Translations under genes and position numbers: made by a program
Notes under the pieces: model-generated
What the model was told of the DNA's origin: nothing
The model's input: only the letters and a program-made list of their open reading frames with translations
Database searches by the model: none
Origin: JBBTDV01 sp038042605
GTDB taxonomy: Bacteria > Bdellovibrionota > UBA1018
Length of the DNA stretch: 64,000 nt
NCBI GenBank assembly: GCA_964358645.1
Contig: CAYHPW010000004.1
Coordinates: forward strand, 1 to 64,000
Direction: 5' to 3'
Part shown: positions 44,718 to 52,921 of the stretch, in pieces
How the letters are laid out: each line of letters begins with the position of its first letter
Numbering within the stretch: the stretch's first letter is position 1

Positions 44718-45500
44718 TCAATTACCAGTCCATTTAGGCTGACGCTTCTCCGTAAAGGCCCTGATCCCTTCAACCGCATCATGAGTGCTCATCAAATCAG
44801 CCAGATACAAGGACTCAAGTTTTGAAATCCATTGACTGTAATGATCCGCAAGTGTCATACGCGATGCTTGATTTGCTATACGCAGGGACGAAGCACTCTT
44901 AGGCAAAATACACTTATCAATAAATGCCGCCACCGCAGCATCAAGACCACCGGTATCACAAACTTTCGTCACCAACCCTGCCTGCATAAGTTCAGCAGCA
45001 CCAGCTCGCTCGCCGGTTAAAATCATCTGCTGGGACATGAATCCCCCTCCCAAAAATGGTAATAAAGCGGCAGCAACGGGCGGAAAGACCCCAAGATGTA
45101 TCTCGGGCACGGCGAACTTTGCATTTGGATCCGCGAATATGAAACCACATGCCAGCGCCAATTCAAATCCTCCACCAAGGCAAAAACCCTGCACCTGCGC
45201 AAGCGTCGGGACTTTGCAGCCTATCAGATCACCAATCATCCGGTGAAATGCTGGCAGCATTCCACCGACCTTCTCCGGCAGATGCTCTTCAACGCTGGCA
45301 CCGAATGAAAAATTCTGCCCGACCGACCCTATAATTACCAGCTTGGTAGCAGCGTCCTTTTCGCTATCAGCAAGCGCAGCCTGGATCTCCGCTATCATCT
45401 TGGCAGTAAGGACATTTGACGGCGGGGAGTTGAGCAGAATTGCCTTCACCTGGCCGTCATACCGATTTTCATATTTGATTAGCTGTGAGTTCATGTTCAT
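44718..45500 (-). CDS. dch: Cyclohexa-1,5-diene-1-carbonyl-CoA hydratase
   Basis: A 260-residue crotonase-family protein; known Dch proteins are about the same length. QGFCLGGGFELALACGFIFAD and VPEIHLGVFPPVAAALLP are present, and the PPVAAALLP stretch is characteristic of Dch where other crotonases have PGxGGTQR. It hydrates the dienoyl-CoA made by benzoyl-CoA reductase to 6-hydroxycyclohex-1-ene-1-carbonyl-CoA. It sits between oah (5 bp) and the TetR gene (3 bp). Confidence 0.9.
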   Translation of the reverse strand: MNMNSQLIKYENRYDGQVKAILLNSPPSNVLTAKMIAEIQAALADSEKDAATKLVIIGSVGQNFSFGASVEEHLPEKVGGMLPAFHRMIGDLIGCKVPTLAQVQGFCLGGGFELALACGFIFADPNAKFAVPEIHLGVFPPVAAALLPFLGGGFMSQQMILTGERAGAAELMQAGLVTKVCDTGGLDAAVAAFIDKCILPKSASSLRIANQASRMTLADHYSQWISKLESLYLADLMSTHDAVEGIRAFTEKRQPKWTGN

Positions 45501-45505
45501 TTGCT

Positions 45506-46627
45506 TTACAGTTTATTTTCCACGCGGCCCTTGGGGAGGATCTCGTCCACAAGCTCATCCGTCCACGGCATTGCGTTCGCAAGCGCCCTTCTCAGCTTTA
45601 TGAAATCAACTTCACGGTTATCCTTCGGACCTTCATTGAAGGCACGGAAACCAGCACGCGCCTCTGTCATCATATTGAGCGCTAGCCAAGACCGATTGGT
45701 TTCGCAATTCCTCTGCCAGTGTTCCAATTTTTTCTTCCTCAGTGATTCAATGGTCTTGATCAGGCACTCAGGCATTGTCATAGCAAGAGAAAATGCAAAT
45801 TTCTCAACTTCGCGATCAAGCATGCTGAGATCGACGACGCACTCTCCCGCGATCTTCGCGGCCTCTGATTTTTTCTGCCCTGTCTTGAATGAGCCATAGC
45901 ATAGATTACCCCACTCATCGTGTTCCTCGGTATGCACAAAAGGATTTAATATGAACTTGCCTTCCTTGTTTTTTAAAACCGGCACTACCTTGTTGATTAA
46001 TCCTATGGATGCGGCCTTATGGGCTGACCACGGCTCACACAGCACGCATGATTCGATGGCATGCCCGATCCCCACATATAAATGTAGAAAATCAGTTGAT
46101 CCTCCATCAGGCGCCGACCCATGCTTCGGCCCCGCCTGCCCGAAACGCGCGGTATCAGCGGCAATCGAAAAATCACAGGCCATCCCGATTTCCTGCCCGC
46201 CGCCGATCCTCATCCCGTTCACGCGGTTGATAACGGGCTTATCACACGTGAGAATCGTGGTTACCATGTCATTAAAAAGCCGCATGTATTGCTTATATTC
46301 CTGCGGATTGCCGGCATAATATTCAGCATATTCCTTGGTATTCCCGCCGGTGCAAAATGATTTATCGCCAACAGCGGTAAAAACTACTGAAACCGCCGAA
46401 CGATCACAGGAGGCCTCGCGGAAGGCCAATATTATTTCTTTAACTGCTTGGGTCGTATATGAATTAAACTGGCTTGGGTTGTTAATAATGATCCAGTGGT
46501 TCACCAACCCTTCGATCGGCTTGCCGCTATGATCTAAGAGCGGCCGGCGCTCCACCTTGATATCTTTAAATTTGTACTCAGCAACCAGATTGTGATCCTT
46601 TATATTGTCATGCATACTATTTGACAT
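45506..46627 (-). CDS. oah: 6-oxocyclohex-1-ene-1-carbonyl-CoA hydrolase
   Basis: A 373-residue crotonase-superfamily hydrolase of the Oah/BamA type; the family length is about 375. Diagnostic segments are DKSFCTGGNTKEYAEYYAGN, VNGMRIGGGQEIGMACDFSI and FGQAGPKHGSAPDGGSTDFL. It adds water to the ring double bond and opens the C-C ring bond, giving 3-hydroxypimeloyl-CoA. This gene is the usual marker of anaerobic benzoyl-CoA degradation. It lies 21 bp after had. Confidence 0.95.
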   Translation of the reverse strand: MSNSMHDNIKDHNLVAEYKFKDIKVERRPLLDHSGKPIEGLVNHWIIINNPSQFNSYTTQAVKEIILAFREASCDRSAVSVVFTAVGDKSFCTGGNTKEYAEYYAGNPQEYKQYMRLFNDMVTTILTCDKPVINRVNGMRIGGGQEIGMACDFSIAADTARFGQAGPKHGSAPDGGSTDFLHLYVGIGHAIESCVLCEPWSAHKAASIGLINKVVPVLKNKEGKFILNPFVHTEEHDEWGNLCYGSFKTGQKKSEAAKIAGECVVDLSMLDREVEKFAFSLAMTMPECLIKTIESLRKKKLEHWQRNCETNRSWLALNMMTEARAGFRAFNEGPKDNREVDFIKLRRALANAMPWTDELVDEILPKGRVENKL

Positions 46628-46648
46628 TTAAGCCTCCTCCTTTTTATC

Positions 46649-47722
46649 TCAAGTTTGTGGCACCAAAACGGCTCTTTTATCAAGTCTATGTGCATGAGCC
46701 ATTTCTAAAACTTCATTTATTGAATCAAGTGGATATGACTTCACATTGTCGGCGACCTTGATCCCGCCGTCCAATGTAGCCTTCACAACGTTTGTGTAAT
46801 ACTGCGGCTTGCAGCCCCAGTTACCAAAAACATCAGCATCAAAAGCCATGATATTGCTTAAACGAACGGGTAGCTTTTCCATCGTGAATCCAACAATCCC
46901 CAAGGTCCCGGCAAATGTAAGGAGCGAGAACCCAAGACTTTGCCCGGCAGATGACCCGCTGGTTTCAAAGATTCTCCATTGGAAACGCGGCAGCCCTGAG
47001 TCAGCCACAATTCGCCGTATCGAATCTTTTATGTCCTTTTCCTGCATGCCTGCCGTGCTGATCACATAATCAGCGCCCTGTGATAGCGCCCACTGAAGTT
47101 TATTCTCATCTATATCCAAAGCTATTACTTTGGCACCGGCGTTTTTTGCATGCTGAACCATGTAAATACCGATACCACCGACTCCGATGACAATAGCCAG
47201 CTCCCCTGATTTAAGACCGCTCCTTATCAATGCCTGGTACGGAGTAGTCACGGCATCCGCGATCACCGAAAGCTGCCAAAGTTCATTGCCTTTGAGATCC
47301 TGCGGTAGCTCACAGACATACTTTCCTGGCACTACGATATGGCTTGCAAACCCTCCATGAAAATCATTCCCAGGCATTTTTTGCTTCTGGCAGATATTAT
47401 CTCTCCCAGCCCTGCAAAGTTCACATTCACCGCACGGAAGCACGGCTGGTATGATGACTTTTTTCCCTTCAATTAAACTGAGCCCAGCCGCGGCGCCAGA
47501 AGCTACAATGGCACCGCTAATTTCGTGCCCCAAGACGAGTGGCAGGGGATGTTTTGTCTTCACCGACCCGTTCAAAAATGTGATATCAGTATGGCAAAGC
47601 CCGCATCCTGCAACCTTTACGGCGATGTGGCCCGGCGGCAGATCTTCTATGACAAAATCCTTTTTTTCAAGTTTCTGGCCGACTTCCCGCATGAAATAAC
47701 CATAGGCATTTATCTTATTCAT
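46649..47722 (-). CDS. had: 6-hydroxycyclohex-1-ene-1-carbonyl-CoA dehydrogenase
   Basis: A 357-residue zinc alcohol dehydrogenase of the MDR family. The catalytic-zinc motif is GCGLCHTDITFLNG with GHEISG. Structural-zinc Cys are in PCGECELCRAGRDNIC, and NAD binding is at VIGVGGIGIYMVQHA. Its partners oah and dch fix its role: oxidation of the hydroxy group formed by Dch to the 6-oxo compound. It is the first gene of the minus-strand operon. GGTGA lies 7 nt before its ATG, and the likely TetR operator is just upstream. Confidence 0.92.
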   Translation of the reverse strand: MNKINAYGYFMREVGQKLEKKDFVIEDLPPGHIAVKVAGCGLCHTDITFLNGSVKTKHPLPLVLGHEISGAIVASGAAAGLSLIEGKKVIIPAVLPCGECELCRAGRDNICQKQKMPGNDFHGGFASHIVVPGKYVCELPQDLKGNELWQLSVIADAVTTPYQALIRSGLKSGELAIVIGVGGIGIYMVQHAKNAGAKVIALDIDENKLQWALSQGADYVISTAGMQEKDIKDSIRRIVADSGLPRFQWRIFETSGSSAGQSLGFSLLTFAGTLGIVGFTMEKLPVRLSNIMAFDADVFGNWGCKPQYYTNVVKATLDGGIKVADNVKSYPLDSINEVLEMAHAHRLDKRAVLVPQT

Positions 47723-47744
47723 AAATCACCTTCATAACCCCCCC

Positions 47745-47762
47745 CGAACAAACGTTCGTTCG
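47745..47762. promoter_or_regulatory. Palindromic TetR-type operator between had and the glutaryl-CoA dehydrogenase gene
   Basis: CGAACAAACGTTCGTTCG is an 18-bp palindrome with one mismatched pair, centred on the 144-bp gap between two divergent genes. The AACG-TTCGTT core is like operators of TetR proteins that control acyl-CoA and phenylacetate genes. It is 22 bp upstream of the had ATG and would block both promoters. A run of eight C (47738-47745) lies next to it. Confidence 0.65.
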
Positions 47763-47866
47763 ATTTTTGATATTCAAACCAAAGGCACATGTCGAGTTAA
47801 AAATTTCTCATGCTGAGAAAAAAACTATTGTCTATGGCGCGAGGATTTATAATACTCCACTACCGC

Positions 47867-49054
47867 ATGAAAACAACAACACATAAGTCTGCTGAGCCAC
47901 GCGAGCCGATTTTAGATGTATACGAATTAGATGACGACTGGTCAGAGGAGCAAAAAACTTTGATCAGACAAGTCAGGCGATTTGTTGATCAGGAAATACT
48001 GCCAATCATGCGCGAGCATCACACGCAAGGCACATTCCCAGTCCAATTACTTCCAGGCATCGCGCGTCTTGGTATCTTGGAAGCCGTCGCCTCCGGCGAC
48101 ATAGACCCGATCACATACGGGCTTGCAATGCGGGAACTCGAGCGTGGAGGTTCGGAAATCCGGAGCCTTGCCAGCGTCCAAGGCTCGCTCGTGATGTCGG
48201 CAATCTCGATGTTTGGTTCCGCTGAACAAAAAAAAATCTGGCTTGAGCCGCTCGGTAAATTGGAATCAATCGGTTGTTTCGGCCTTACTGAATCAGACTT
48301 CGGCAGCAACCCATCAGGTCTGCGCACCCGCGCCGAAGAGCACCAAAACTCTTACCGTATAACAGGCAGCAAGTGCTGGATAACCAACGGCACGATGGCG
48401 GATGTCGCGATAATCTGGGCCCACTGCAACAACAAAAGCATAAGAGGCTTTCTTGTTGAAACAGATCGCAAAGGCTTCGAAGCAAGAGCCATAAAAGGCA
48501 AATGGAGCTTTCGCGCGAGTGACACAGCCGAGCTGTTCCTTGACAATGTGGAGGTGCCAAAATCAGCTCTTCTTCCCGAATCAACATCAGTAGGCAGCGC
48601 GCTTGCTTGCCTCAATCAGGCCAGATATGGCATCGCATGGGGGGTTATTGGAGCCGCTGCCGCGTGTATCGACGAAACCAGGCGCCACCTTTTGGGGCGT
48701 CCGCAATTTGACGGAAAACCGCTCGCGTCCCACCAGCTCATTCAAAGCAAGCTTGCATGGATGGCGACCGACCTTACAGCCATGCAGCTTATAGCCAAGC
48801 GCCTCGGGGAATTAAAGCGCGACGGACGCGAACACTCGCACCATGTTTCGTTGGCAAAAATGAACAATTGCCGCAAAGCACTTGAAATATCGCGATGCTG
48901 CCGCGAACTGCTCGGGGCGAGCGGGATCCATGACGAGCACCACGTGGGCAGGCACATGGTCAACCTTGAAACCGTCGTGACTTACGAAGGCACAGAACAT
49001 ATCCACTCGTTGGTACTCGGCCACTACATGACGGGGATACGGGCATTTTCCTGA
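47867..49054 (+). CDS. gcdH: Glutaryl-CoA dehydrogenase (decarboxylating)
   Basis: A 395-residue acyl-CoA dehydrogenase. EIRSLASVQGSLVM has the Arg that holds the distal carboxylate in glutaryl-CoA dehydrogenases. FGLTESDFGSNPSGLRT, TGSKCWITNGT and the end ETVVTYEGTEHIHSLVLGHYMTGI contain the flavin loop and the catalytic Glu. It converts glutaryl-CoA to crotonyl-CoA and CO2, the last special step of the benzoyl-CoA route. The start is uncertain: ATG 47867 fits the family, but ATG 47810 and 47834 are in frame and no good ribosome site is seen. TATAAT at 47848-47853 might be a -10 element. Confidence 0.9.
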   Translation: MKTTTHKSAEPREPILDVYELDDDWSEEQKTLIRQVRRFVDQEILPIMREHHTQGTFPVQLLPGIARLGILEAVASGDIDPITYGLAMRELERGGSEIRSLASVQGSLVMSAISMFGSAEQKKIWLEPLGKLESIGCFGLTESDFGSNPSGLRTRAEEHQNSYRITGSKCWITNGTMADVAIIWAHCNNKSIRGFLVETDRKGFEARAIKGKWSFRASDTAELFLDNVEVPKSALLPESTSVGSALACLNQARYGIAWGVIGAAAACIDETRRHLLGRPQFDGKPLASHQLIQSKLAWMATDLTAMQLIAKRLGELKRDGREHSHHVSLAKMNNCRKALEISRCCRELLGASGIHDEHHVGRHMVNLETVVTYEGTEHIHSLVLGHYMTGIRAFS

Positions 49055-49096
49055 TAGAAATCCCAGCCTCTATTCGTTAAAATATTAAAGAAGGGA

Positions 49097-49531
49097 GTGG
49101 GATTGATACATCACTTAGAAAAAGATGCGGATCTTGCGCTTTTTAGCGGTGAAATACAACTTCTGGTTGCGGCACTTTACCGTAACGAAAGACCGCTTTA
49201 CGGCTTGGCCGGCCTACTTGACTGGAGATTCCGCGGGCTGATCTCTGATTACATACGTTCTGGTTTTTTTTCAGGGGAAGCAGGTGAATGCATCTATCTA
49301 CCACTGATTCACAACGACTTGTTTTACCACATCATGCTGTTAGGAGTTGGCGACACTGACCGCCCCGGAACCAGGAAGATGGTCACTCAACATCCTCTAC
49401 AGATCTTGCATAAAAATCTGGTATCACTTCGCAACAGCCGTGTCGCGGTTTCCCGCACTGACTTTGGGAATGCCAATGACAATTTCTTTTCAGAAAACCT
49501 GCCGGAGGTACCTTTATGGATCGTTCATTGA
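49097..49531 (+). CDS. Unknown small protein, faintly like a peptidase M17 N-terminal domain
   Basis: About 144 residues, starting at GTG 49097 or TTG 49103 after GAAGGGAGTGGG. Segments such as SGEIQLLVAALYRNERPLYGLAGLLDWRFRGLISDYIRSG and LLGVGDTDRPGTRK recall the macro-like N-terminal domain of leucyl aminopeptidases, where LAGLLDWR-type sequences are common. No peptidase catalytic domain follows. It is the first of four overlapping small genes that end with a TonB-like gene. Confidence 0.65.
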   Translation: MGLIHHLEKDADLALFSGEIQLLVAALYRNERPLYGLAGLLDWRFRGLISDYIRSGFFSGEAGECIYLPLIHNDLFYHIMLLGVGDTDRPGTRKMVTQHPLQILHKNLVSLRNSRVAVSRTDFGNANDNFFSENLPEVPLWIVH

Positions 49532-49917
49532 AGGAAGCGCTTTCAATTTTATCCTCGCTAGCCGACATCACGAAACAAAGCCTTGCAGGCATGAAGCATA
49601 AGTTCATACCTAAAAAACCGCTTATAGCGGCTCCCACAGCCGCTCCGACTCCACGTACAACCGCCACACTGACCTCACGCACAGAATACAAGCCAGCCCT
49701 AAGCGACAAAATGGTTGTCGAAGCTTTACTTGAACTTAAGCAAAAATTAGGTGACAAACCCCCGCCTGAGCCTTCGAATTTTACACCAGTATCCCCCCCA
49801 CGCGTAGAAGCAACGATTAAACATAATCCGCTATCACGCGGGACCGCGCGCAAAGGCGATGAGACAGCCTTCCCTATTTACAGATCCACCAAAAAAGATA
49901 ATGAAGACAAAATATAA
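49516..49917 (+). CDS. Unknown protein with Pro/Thr-rich linker
   Basis: A 133-residue protein overlapping the previous gene by 16 bp. Residues 1-35 are helical (MDRSLKEALSILSSLADITK). Residues 36-55 are Pro/Ala/Thr-rich (AAPTAAPTPRTTAT). A helix at ~63-80 (DKMVVEALLELKQKLGDK) is followed by another Pro-rich stretch. GGAGGTACCTTT before the ATG is a fair ribosome site. No family is recognised, and no signal peptide. Confidence 0.6.
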   Translation: MDRSLKEALSILSSLADITKQSLAGMKHKFIPKKPLIAAPTAAPTPRTTATLTSRTEYKPALSDKMVVEALLELKQKLGDKPPPEPSNFTPVSPPRVEATIKHNPLSRGTARKGDETAFPIYRSTKKDNEDKI

Positions 49918-50539
49918 GGATGCCTTTTTACGCTGGAAGGCACTGGGCAGAAGGCACGATGCATCCGTACTGAAACTTGCCATACTCAGGAACATGAGCC
50001 GGGACGTCCACGCGCAAAAATCAAGGGACCTTTCAAGCAGCTCGCCGGGCGAGACAAGTGAAAATGACGCCGTTCTTTTGGAATTAGAACGTATTCTTGA
50101 TAATTTAAGAAGCTCCACGCTTGATAGCAATGATCTCGAAACCTTGCTTAAAAATACCGCACCACCACTCGCTGAGCGCACGCTCCCAAAAGGGCTTCTC
50201 GCGATTATTCCATCAGAAAAACTGCTACGTCGCGACAGGGTCTGGGAAGCCGCCATCATCGCGGAAGGACTGAATTACCATTGGCACATATGGACACTTT
50301 CCGCGTCAATCCCGGTCGCTGAAGTTGAAAATTGGAACAACATCCTTGCTGATATTTTGTGGCCCGGCGGTATCCTTTTATATGTTGAAAGCCAAGACGA
50401 CGGAACAAACGGCAAAACATGGCATGGCAAGTGGATCACGCTGCTTGCTCCTGAAATAGATCCATTAAAATTCCAGGCAAAATTGCAAACATTTGATTCG
50501 AAACCACCGGTGTGGGAACTTATATATCCAGCGACATGA
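49859..50539 (+). CDS. Unknown protein of a four-gene cluster
   Basis: Up to 226 residues; ATG 49901 (212 residues) is an alternative start with less overlap. The N-terminal ~45 residues are basic (YKDAFLRWKALGRRHDASVLK) and the middle is acidic and helical. The C-terminal ~110 residues form a probable alpha/beta domain (LLAIIPSEKLLRRDRVWEAAIIAEGLNYHWH, then GGILLYVESQDDG). It resembles no family I know. The following gene starts in its stop codon (ATGA). Confidence 0.6.
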   Translation: MRQPSLFTDPPKKIMKTKYKDAFLRWKALGRRHDASVLKLAILRNMSRDVHAQKSRDLSSSSPGETSENDAVLLELERILDNLRSSTLDSNDLETLLKNTAPPLAERTLPKGLLAIIPSEKLLRRDRVWEAAIIAEGLNYHWHIWTLSASIPVAEVENWNNILADILWPGGILLYVESQDDGTNGKTWHGKWITLLAPEIDPLKFQAKLQTFDSKPPVWELIYPAT

Positions 50540-51042
50540 GACTAGTTAGATTTTTAATCCATGTGCTTGAGGCGCATGCAGAAACACTTAAAAGGCTTGC
50601 TGAAATCATCGGCGAAGATGCGCTGCTAAACGCGCTGGAAAACATGAACGCTCCCAACCCACAAAATCCTGGAAAAATCACCACTCTGGAAACCAACACG
50701 CCAACAGACGCGCCACCATACGATGAGTTGCAATCAACCGTGGCTGACTTTAAACTTTCTCCAGCGTTAGAAGACCACCTATGGTCCTACCCATATTATC
50801 GGATGATAATCGAAAGCATGGCTGATCTTAATATGCAGCTTGATACTGGCCACAGTGAGTCACAAAACTCAGCGCGACAAATGGTTGAAGAAGCGTTTGA
50901 TTATTCCCGCATTTGGATCAAATCATTAAAACCGCCCTTGGACTTCCCCGGTAAAGATACGGTTTCACAGGCTGCATGGCTGCAGTTTAGGAGTACGATA
51001 CTGCGCAGACTAGGCTACCGACCACTTTCTCCTACTGCTTGA
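50536..51042 (+). CDS. Unknown helical protein of the four-gene cluster
   Basis: A 168-residue protein from ATG 50536, chosen because it overlaps the previous stop by 4 bp. It is mainly helical, with a Pro/Thr-rich segment at ~48-70. It ends RRLGYRPLSPTA. No signal peptide or known motif. Tight spacing to the TonB-like gene suggests a shared role at the envelope or in its control. Confidence 0.6.
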   Translation: MRLVRFLIHVLEAHAETLKRLAEIIGEDALLNALENMNAPNPQNPGKITTLETNTPTDAPPYDELQSTVADFKLSPALEDHLWSYPYYRMIIESMADLNMQLDTGHSESQNSARQMVEEAFDYSRIWIKSLKPPLDFPGKDTVSQAAWLQFRSTILRRLGYRPLSPTA

Positions 51043-51962
51043 ACATAGCATCCCAGTTATATAATATCCCACTTTGTATGCACTGGAGCGCTGCCATTTC
51101 AACAAATCGAAAATTCCCACGGTCATTTGTGTTTGCATTGATTGCAGCGCTTACACTGCATATATTTTTCCTCCTGCAAAAGTTACATTGGACGACATCA
51201 TCGCCGCCACGCGTTCCGCCACACATTCCGATGGAACAAATCGACATGAAAAAAATCGAAGCCATCAAGCAACGCTGGAAGCAACTCGTACTCTCAAAAG
51301 ACAAGACCCCTTCTGAACAGACAGCCCCAAAAGATGCTAAATACATGTCAGACAAAAATAGAAGTGTGGAAAAAGAACAGCGTGCAAGAAATACATCCAT
51401 ACTGCCGGGCTCCACCACCCAAAGCCAGCCCATTGAAAAATCTGCCGATAGACCCACTAAACAATTGAATCTCGGCAAGTTCGGCATCCCATTGCGCATG
51501 AAACAAGTCGCGCCATACATGCAGTATGCGAAGGGAACACAAGGGGATCAGTACATCCACGCACCTGAGCTACCGGAGGGGGGCGAAAACCTGCTCAACA
51601 CGCAGGAGTCGGTCTATTACTCGTTTTATGCAAGAATGTATGAGGCTATCGCGCCTGTTTGGCAAAGCCGGGTCAGGGAAATTTCTTATCAATATCGGCT
51701 CAAATCCGGTGAATACAACACTGTTGTCGACATAGTGCTTGATAGAAAAGGCAATGTTACAGCCATACGACTGCTTGAGAGCTCAGGTGTATACGAGCTT
51801 GACTATGCGGTTGAAAACTCGTGGTTCAAGATAGCAAGATTCCCCAACCCGCCACATGGGCTACTGGACAATAACGACGAAGTCCACACCGGCTGGACTT
51901 TCAGGGTTGATATCGGCAACAACGCCGGGTTTCAATTCCTCCCGCCGGAGAGAAATTATTGA
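51039..51962 (+). CDS. TonB-like energy-transducer protein
   Basis: Up to 307 residues; TTG 51039 overlaps the previous stop, while ATG 51078 is also possible. A single TM helix (FVFALIAALTLHIFFLLQ, ~30-47) is followed by a charged, proline-poor linker. The C-terminal ~110 residues look like TonB_C, with WQSRVREISYQYRL, then VVDIVLDRKGNVTAIRLLES and ELDYAVENSWFKIARFPNPP. TonB domains transmit proton-motive force to outer-membrane receptors or act in gliding and secretion systems. No ExbB/ExbD or receptor gene is nearby. Confidence 0.72.
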   Translation: MNIASQLYNIPLCMHWSAAISTNRKFPRSFVFALIAALTLHIFFLLQKLHWTTSSPPRVPPHIPMEQIDMKKIEAIKQRWKQLVLSKDKTPSEQTAPKDAKYMSDKNRSVEKEQRARNTSILPGSTTQSQPIEKSADRPTKQLNLGKFGIPLRMKQVAPYMQYAKGTQGDQYIHAPELPEGGENLLNTQESVYYSFYARMYEAIAPVWQSRVREISYQYRLKSGEYNTVVDIVLDRKGNVTAIRLLESSGVYELDYAVENSWFKIARFPNPPHGLLDNNDEVHTGWTFRVDIGNNAGFQFLPPERNY

Positions 51963-51967
51963 GAGAG

Positions 51968-52768
51968 TCACATCGCCTGCCAGGCTAGTACGACCGCGAC
52001 AACAATAAGCCATGCGATAAGAATCCACTGCACATCGGGTCTTTTCGTAAAAGCTGACAGCGCTTCCATGACTGACCGCTGTGAAGGGGCCTTGTGTAAA
52101 TAACCCCTCTTGCAAACGCTGGACAGATCTTTCAAGAAACTCTCATCACTCGGCTGCGGGATCAGGGTTTCAACAGCAAAGTACACTTCACGCGCTAGAG
52201 CAAGCCCCCTTCTACATGAGTCACACGCCATAAGATGATTCTGCAAAAATATCCGTTCCGTGCCGTTTACGATTTCGTCATCAAGGAATCTCTGTGTCCA
52301 TGGTTTAGCGGGATCATACGAAGGACAGTGCGGCCCGCCCGAACCAGCACCTACTGGATACGATACACGCATCGCTGAAAACGCAAGGCGCGTCCTGGCG
52401 GACCAGGCGACTTCTTCAAGCCTGAGGGACATAGCCTCATTTCCGGCTGCATGTAAAATGCGGGAGAGGCGTGAATACGACCACTTCCCGAAATGTAGCG
52501 CAATCAATATGAAGCGCTCTTCCGCGGACAAGCGGAAAAACGAATGAGTATTCAACGAAGACCGCGCTGCTTTGGCACTTATGGAATCACCTTCCCTGAC
52601 GGCACGCTTAAGCAACGCAACCGCCGCACGTTCGACTGCGCGATCAGGTTCCAAGTCCAGTAAAGAAACTGCTGCCAGCGTCTCGGCCGTTGTATGCCTT
52701 GAGTCTTCCGGCTTTGGCCAGATACCGTTCCCAATAACTGAAAATGTTTTAAGGTCTTCCGTTCTCAC
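51968..52768 (-). CDS. Sigma-region-4-like / zinc-finger / TM protein (putative membrane regulator)
   Basis: A 266-residue protein. Residues ~75-135 resemble sigma-factor region 4 (FFRLSAEERFILIALHFGKWSYSRLSRIL). Residues ~160-195 hold HCPSYDPAKPWTQRFLDDE and LQNHLMACDSCRRGL, an H-x3-C-x2-C pattern as in zinc-binding anti-sigma domains. One TM helix is at the very C-terminus (WILIAWLIVVAVVLAW). It would be cytoplasmic and tail-anchored. It converges with the TonB-like gene, stops 5 bp apart. The role as a membrane-held regulator is inference. Confidence 0.6.
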   Translation of the reverse strand: MRTEDLKTFSVIGNGIWPKPEDSRHTTAETLAAVSLLDLEPDRAVERAAVALLKRAVREGDSISAKAARSSLNTHSFFRLSAEERFILIALHFGKWSYSRLSRILHAAGNEAMSLRLEEVAWSARTRLAFSAMRVSYPVGAGSGGPHCPSYDPAKPWTQRFLDDEIVNGTERIFLQNHLMACDSCRRGLALAREVYFAVETLIPQPSDESFLKDLSSVCKRGYLHKAPSQRSVMEALSAFTKRPDVQWILIAWLIVVAVVLAWQAM

Positions 52769-52921
52769 TTGCTATGTATAATCTTATGACACCTGCGCGT
52801 AACGTAAATAGATAAAGTGAAAAAAATCTATAACCAGCTTTCATGTGGTTTCTTGTTTTATTTCAACTAGTTTTAGCGCCTGGCGTCATTATGGCCCCAC
52901 CCTTGCACCACCAGACAACAA

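Noticed and set aside
25441..49054. Class II (BamBCDEFGHI) tungsten benzoyl-CoA reductase
   Set aside because: No aldehyde:ferredoxin-oxidoreductase-like or Bam electron-transfer genes are present; all four Bcr subunits of the ATP-dependent type are.
49097..49531. Leucyl aminopeptidase (M17)
   Set aside because: Only a faint similarity to the N-terminal domain; no metal-binding catalytic domain exists in this gene or the next ones.
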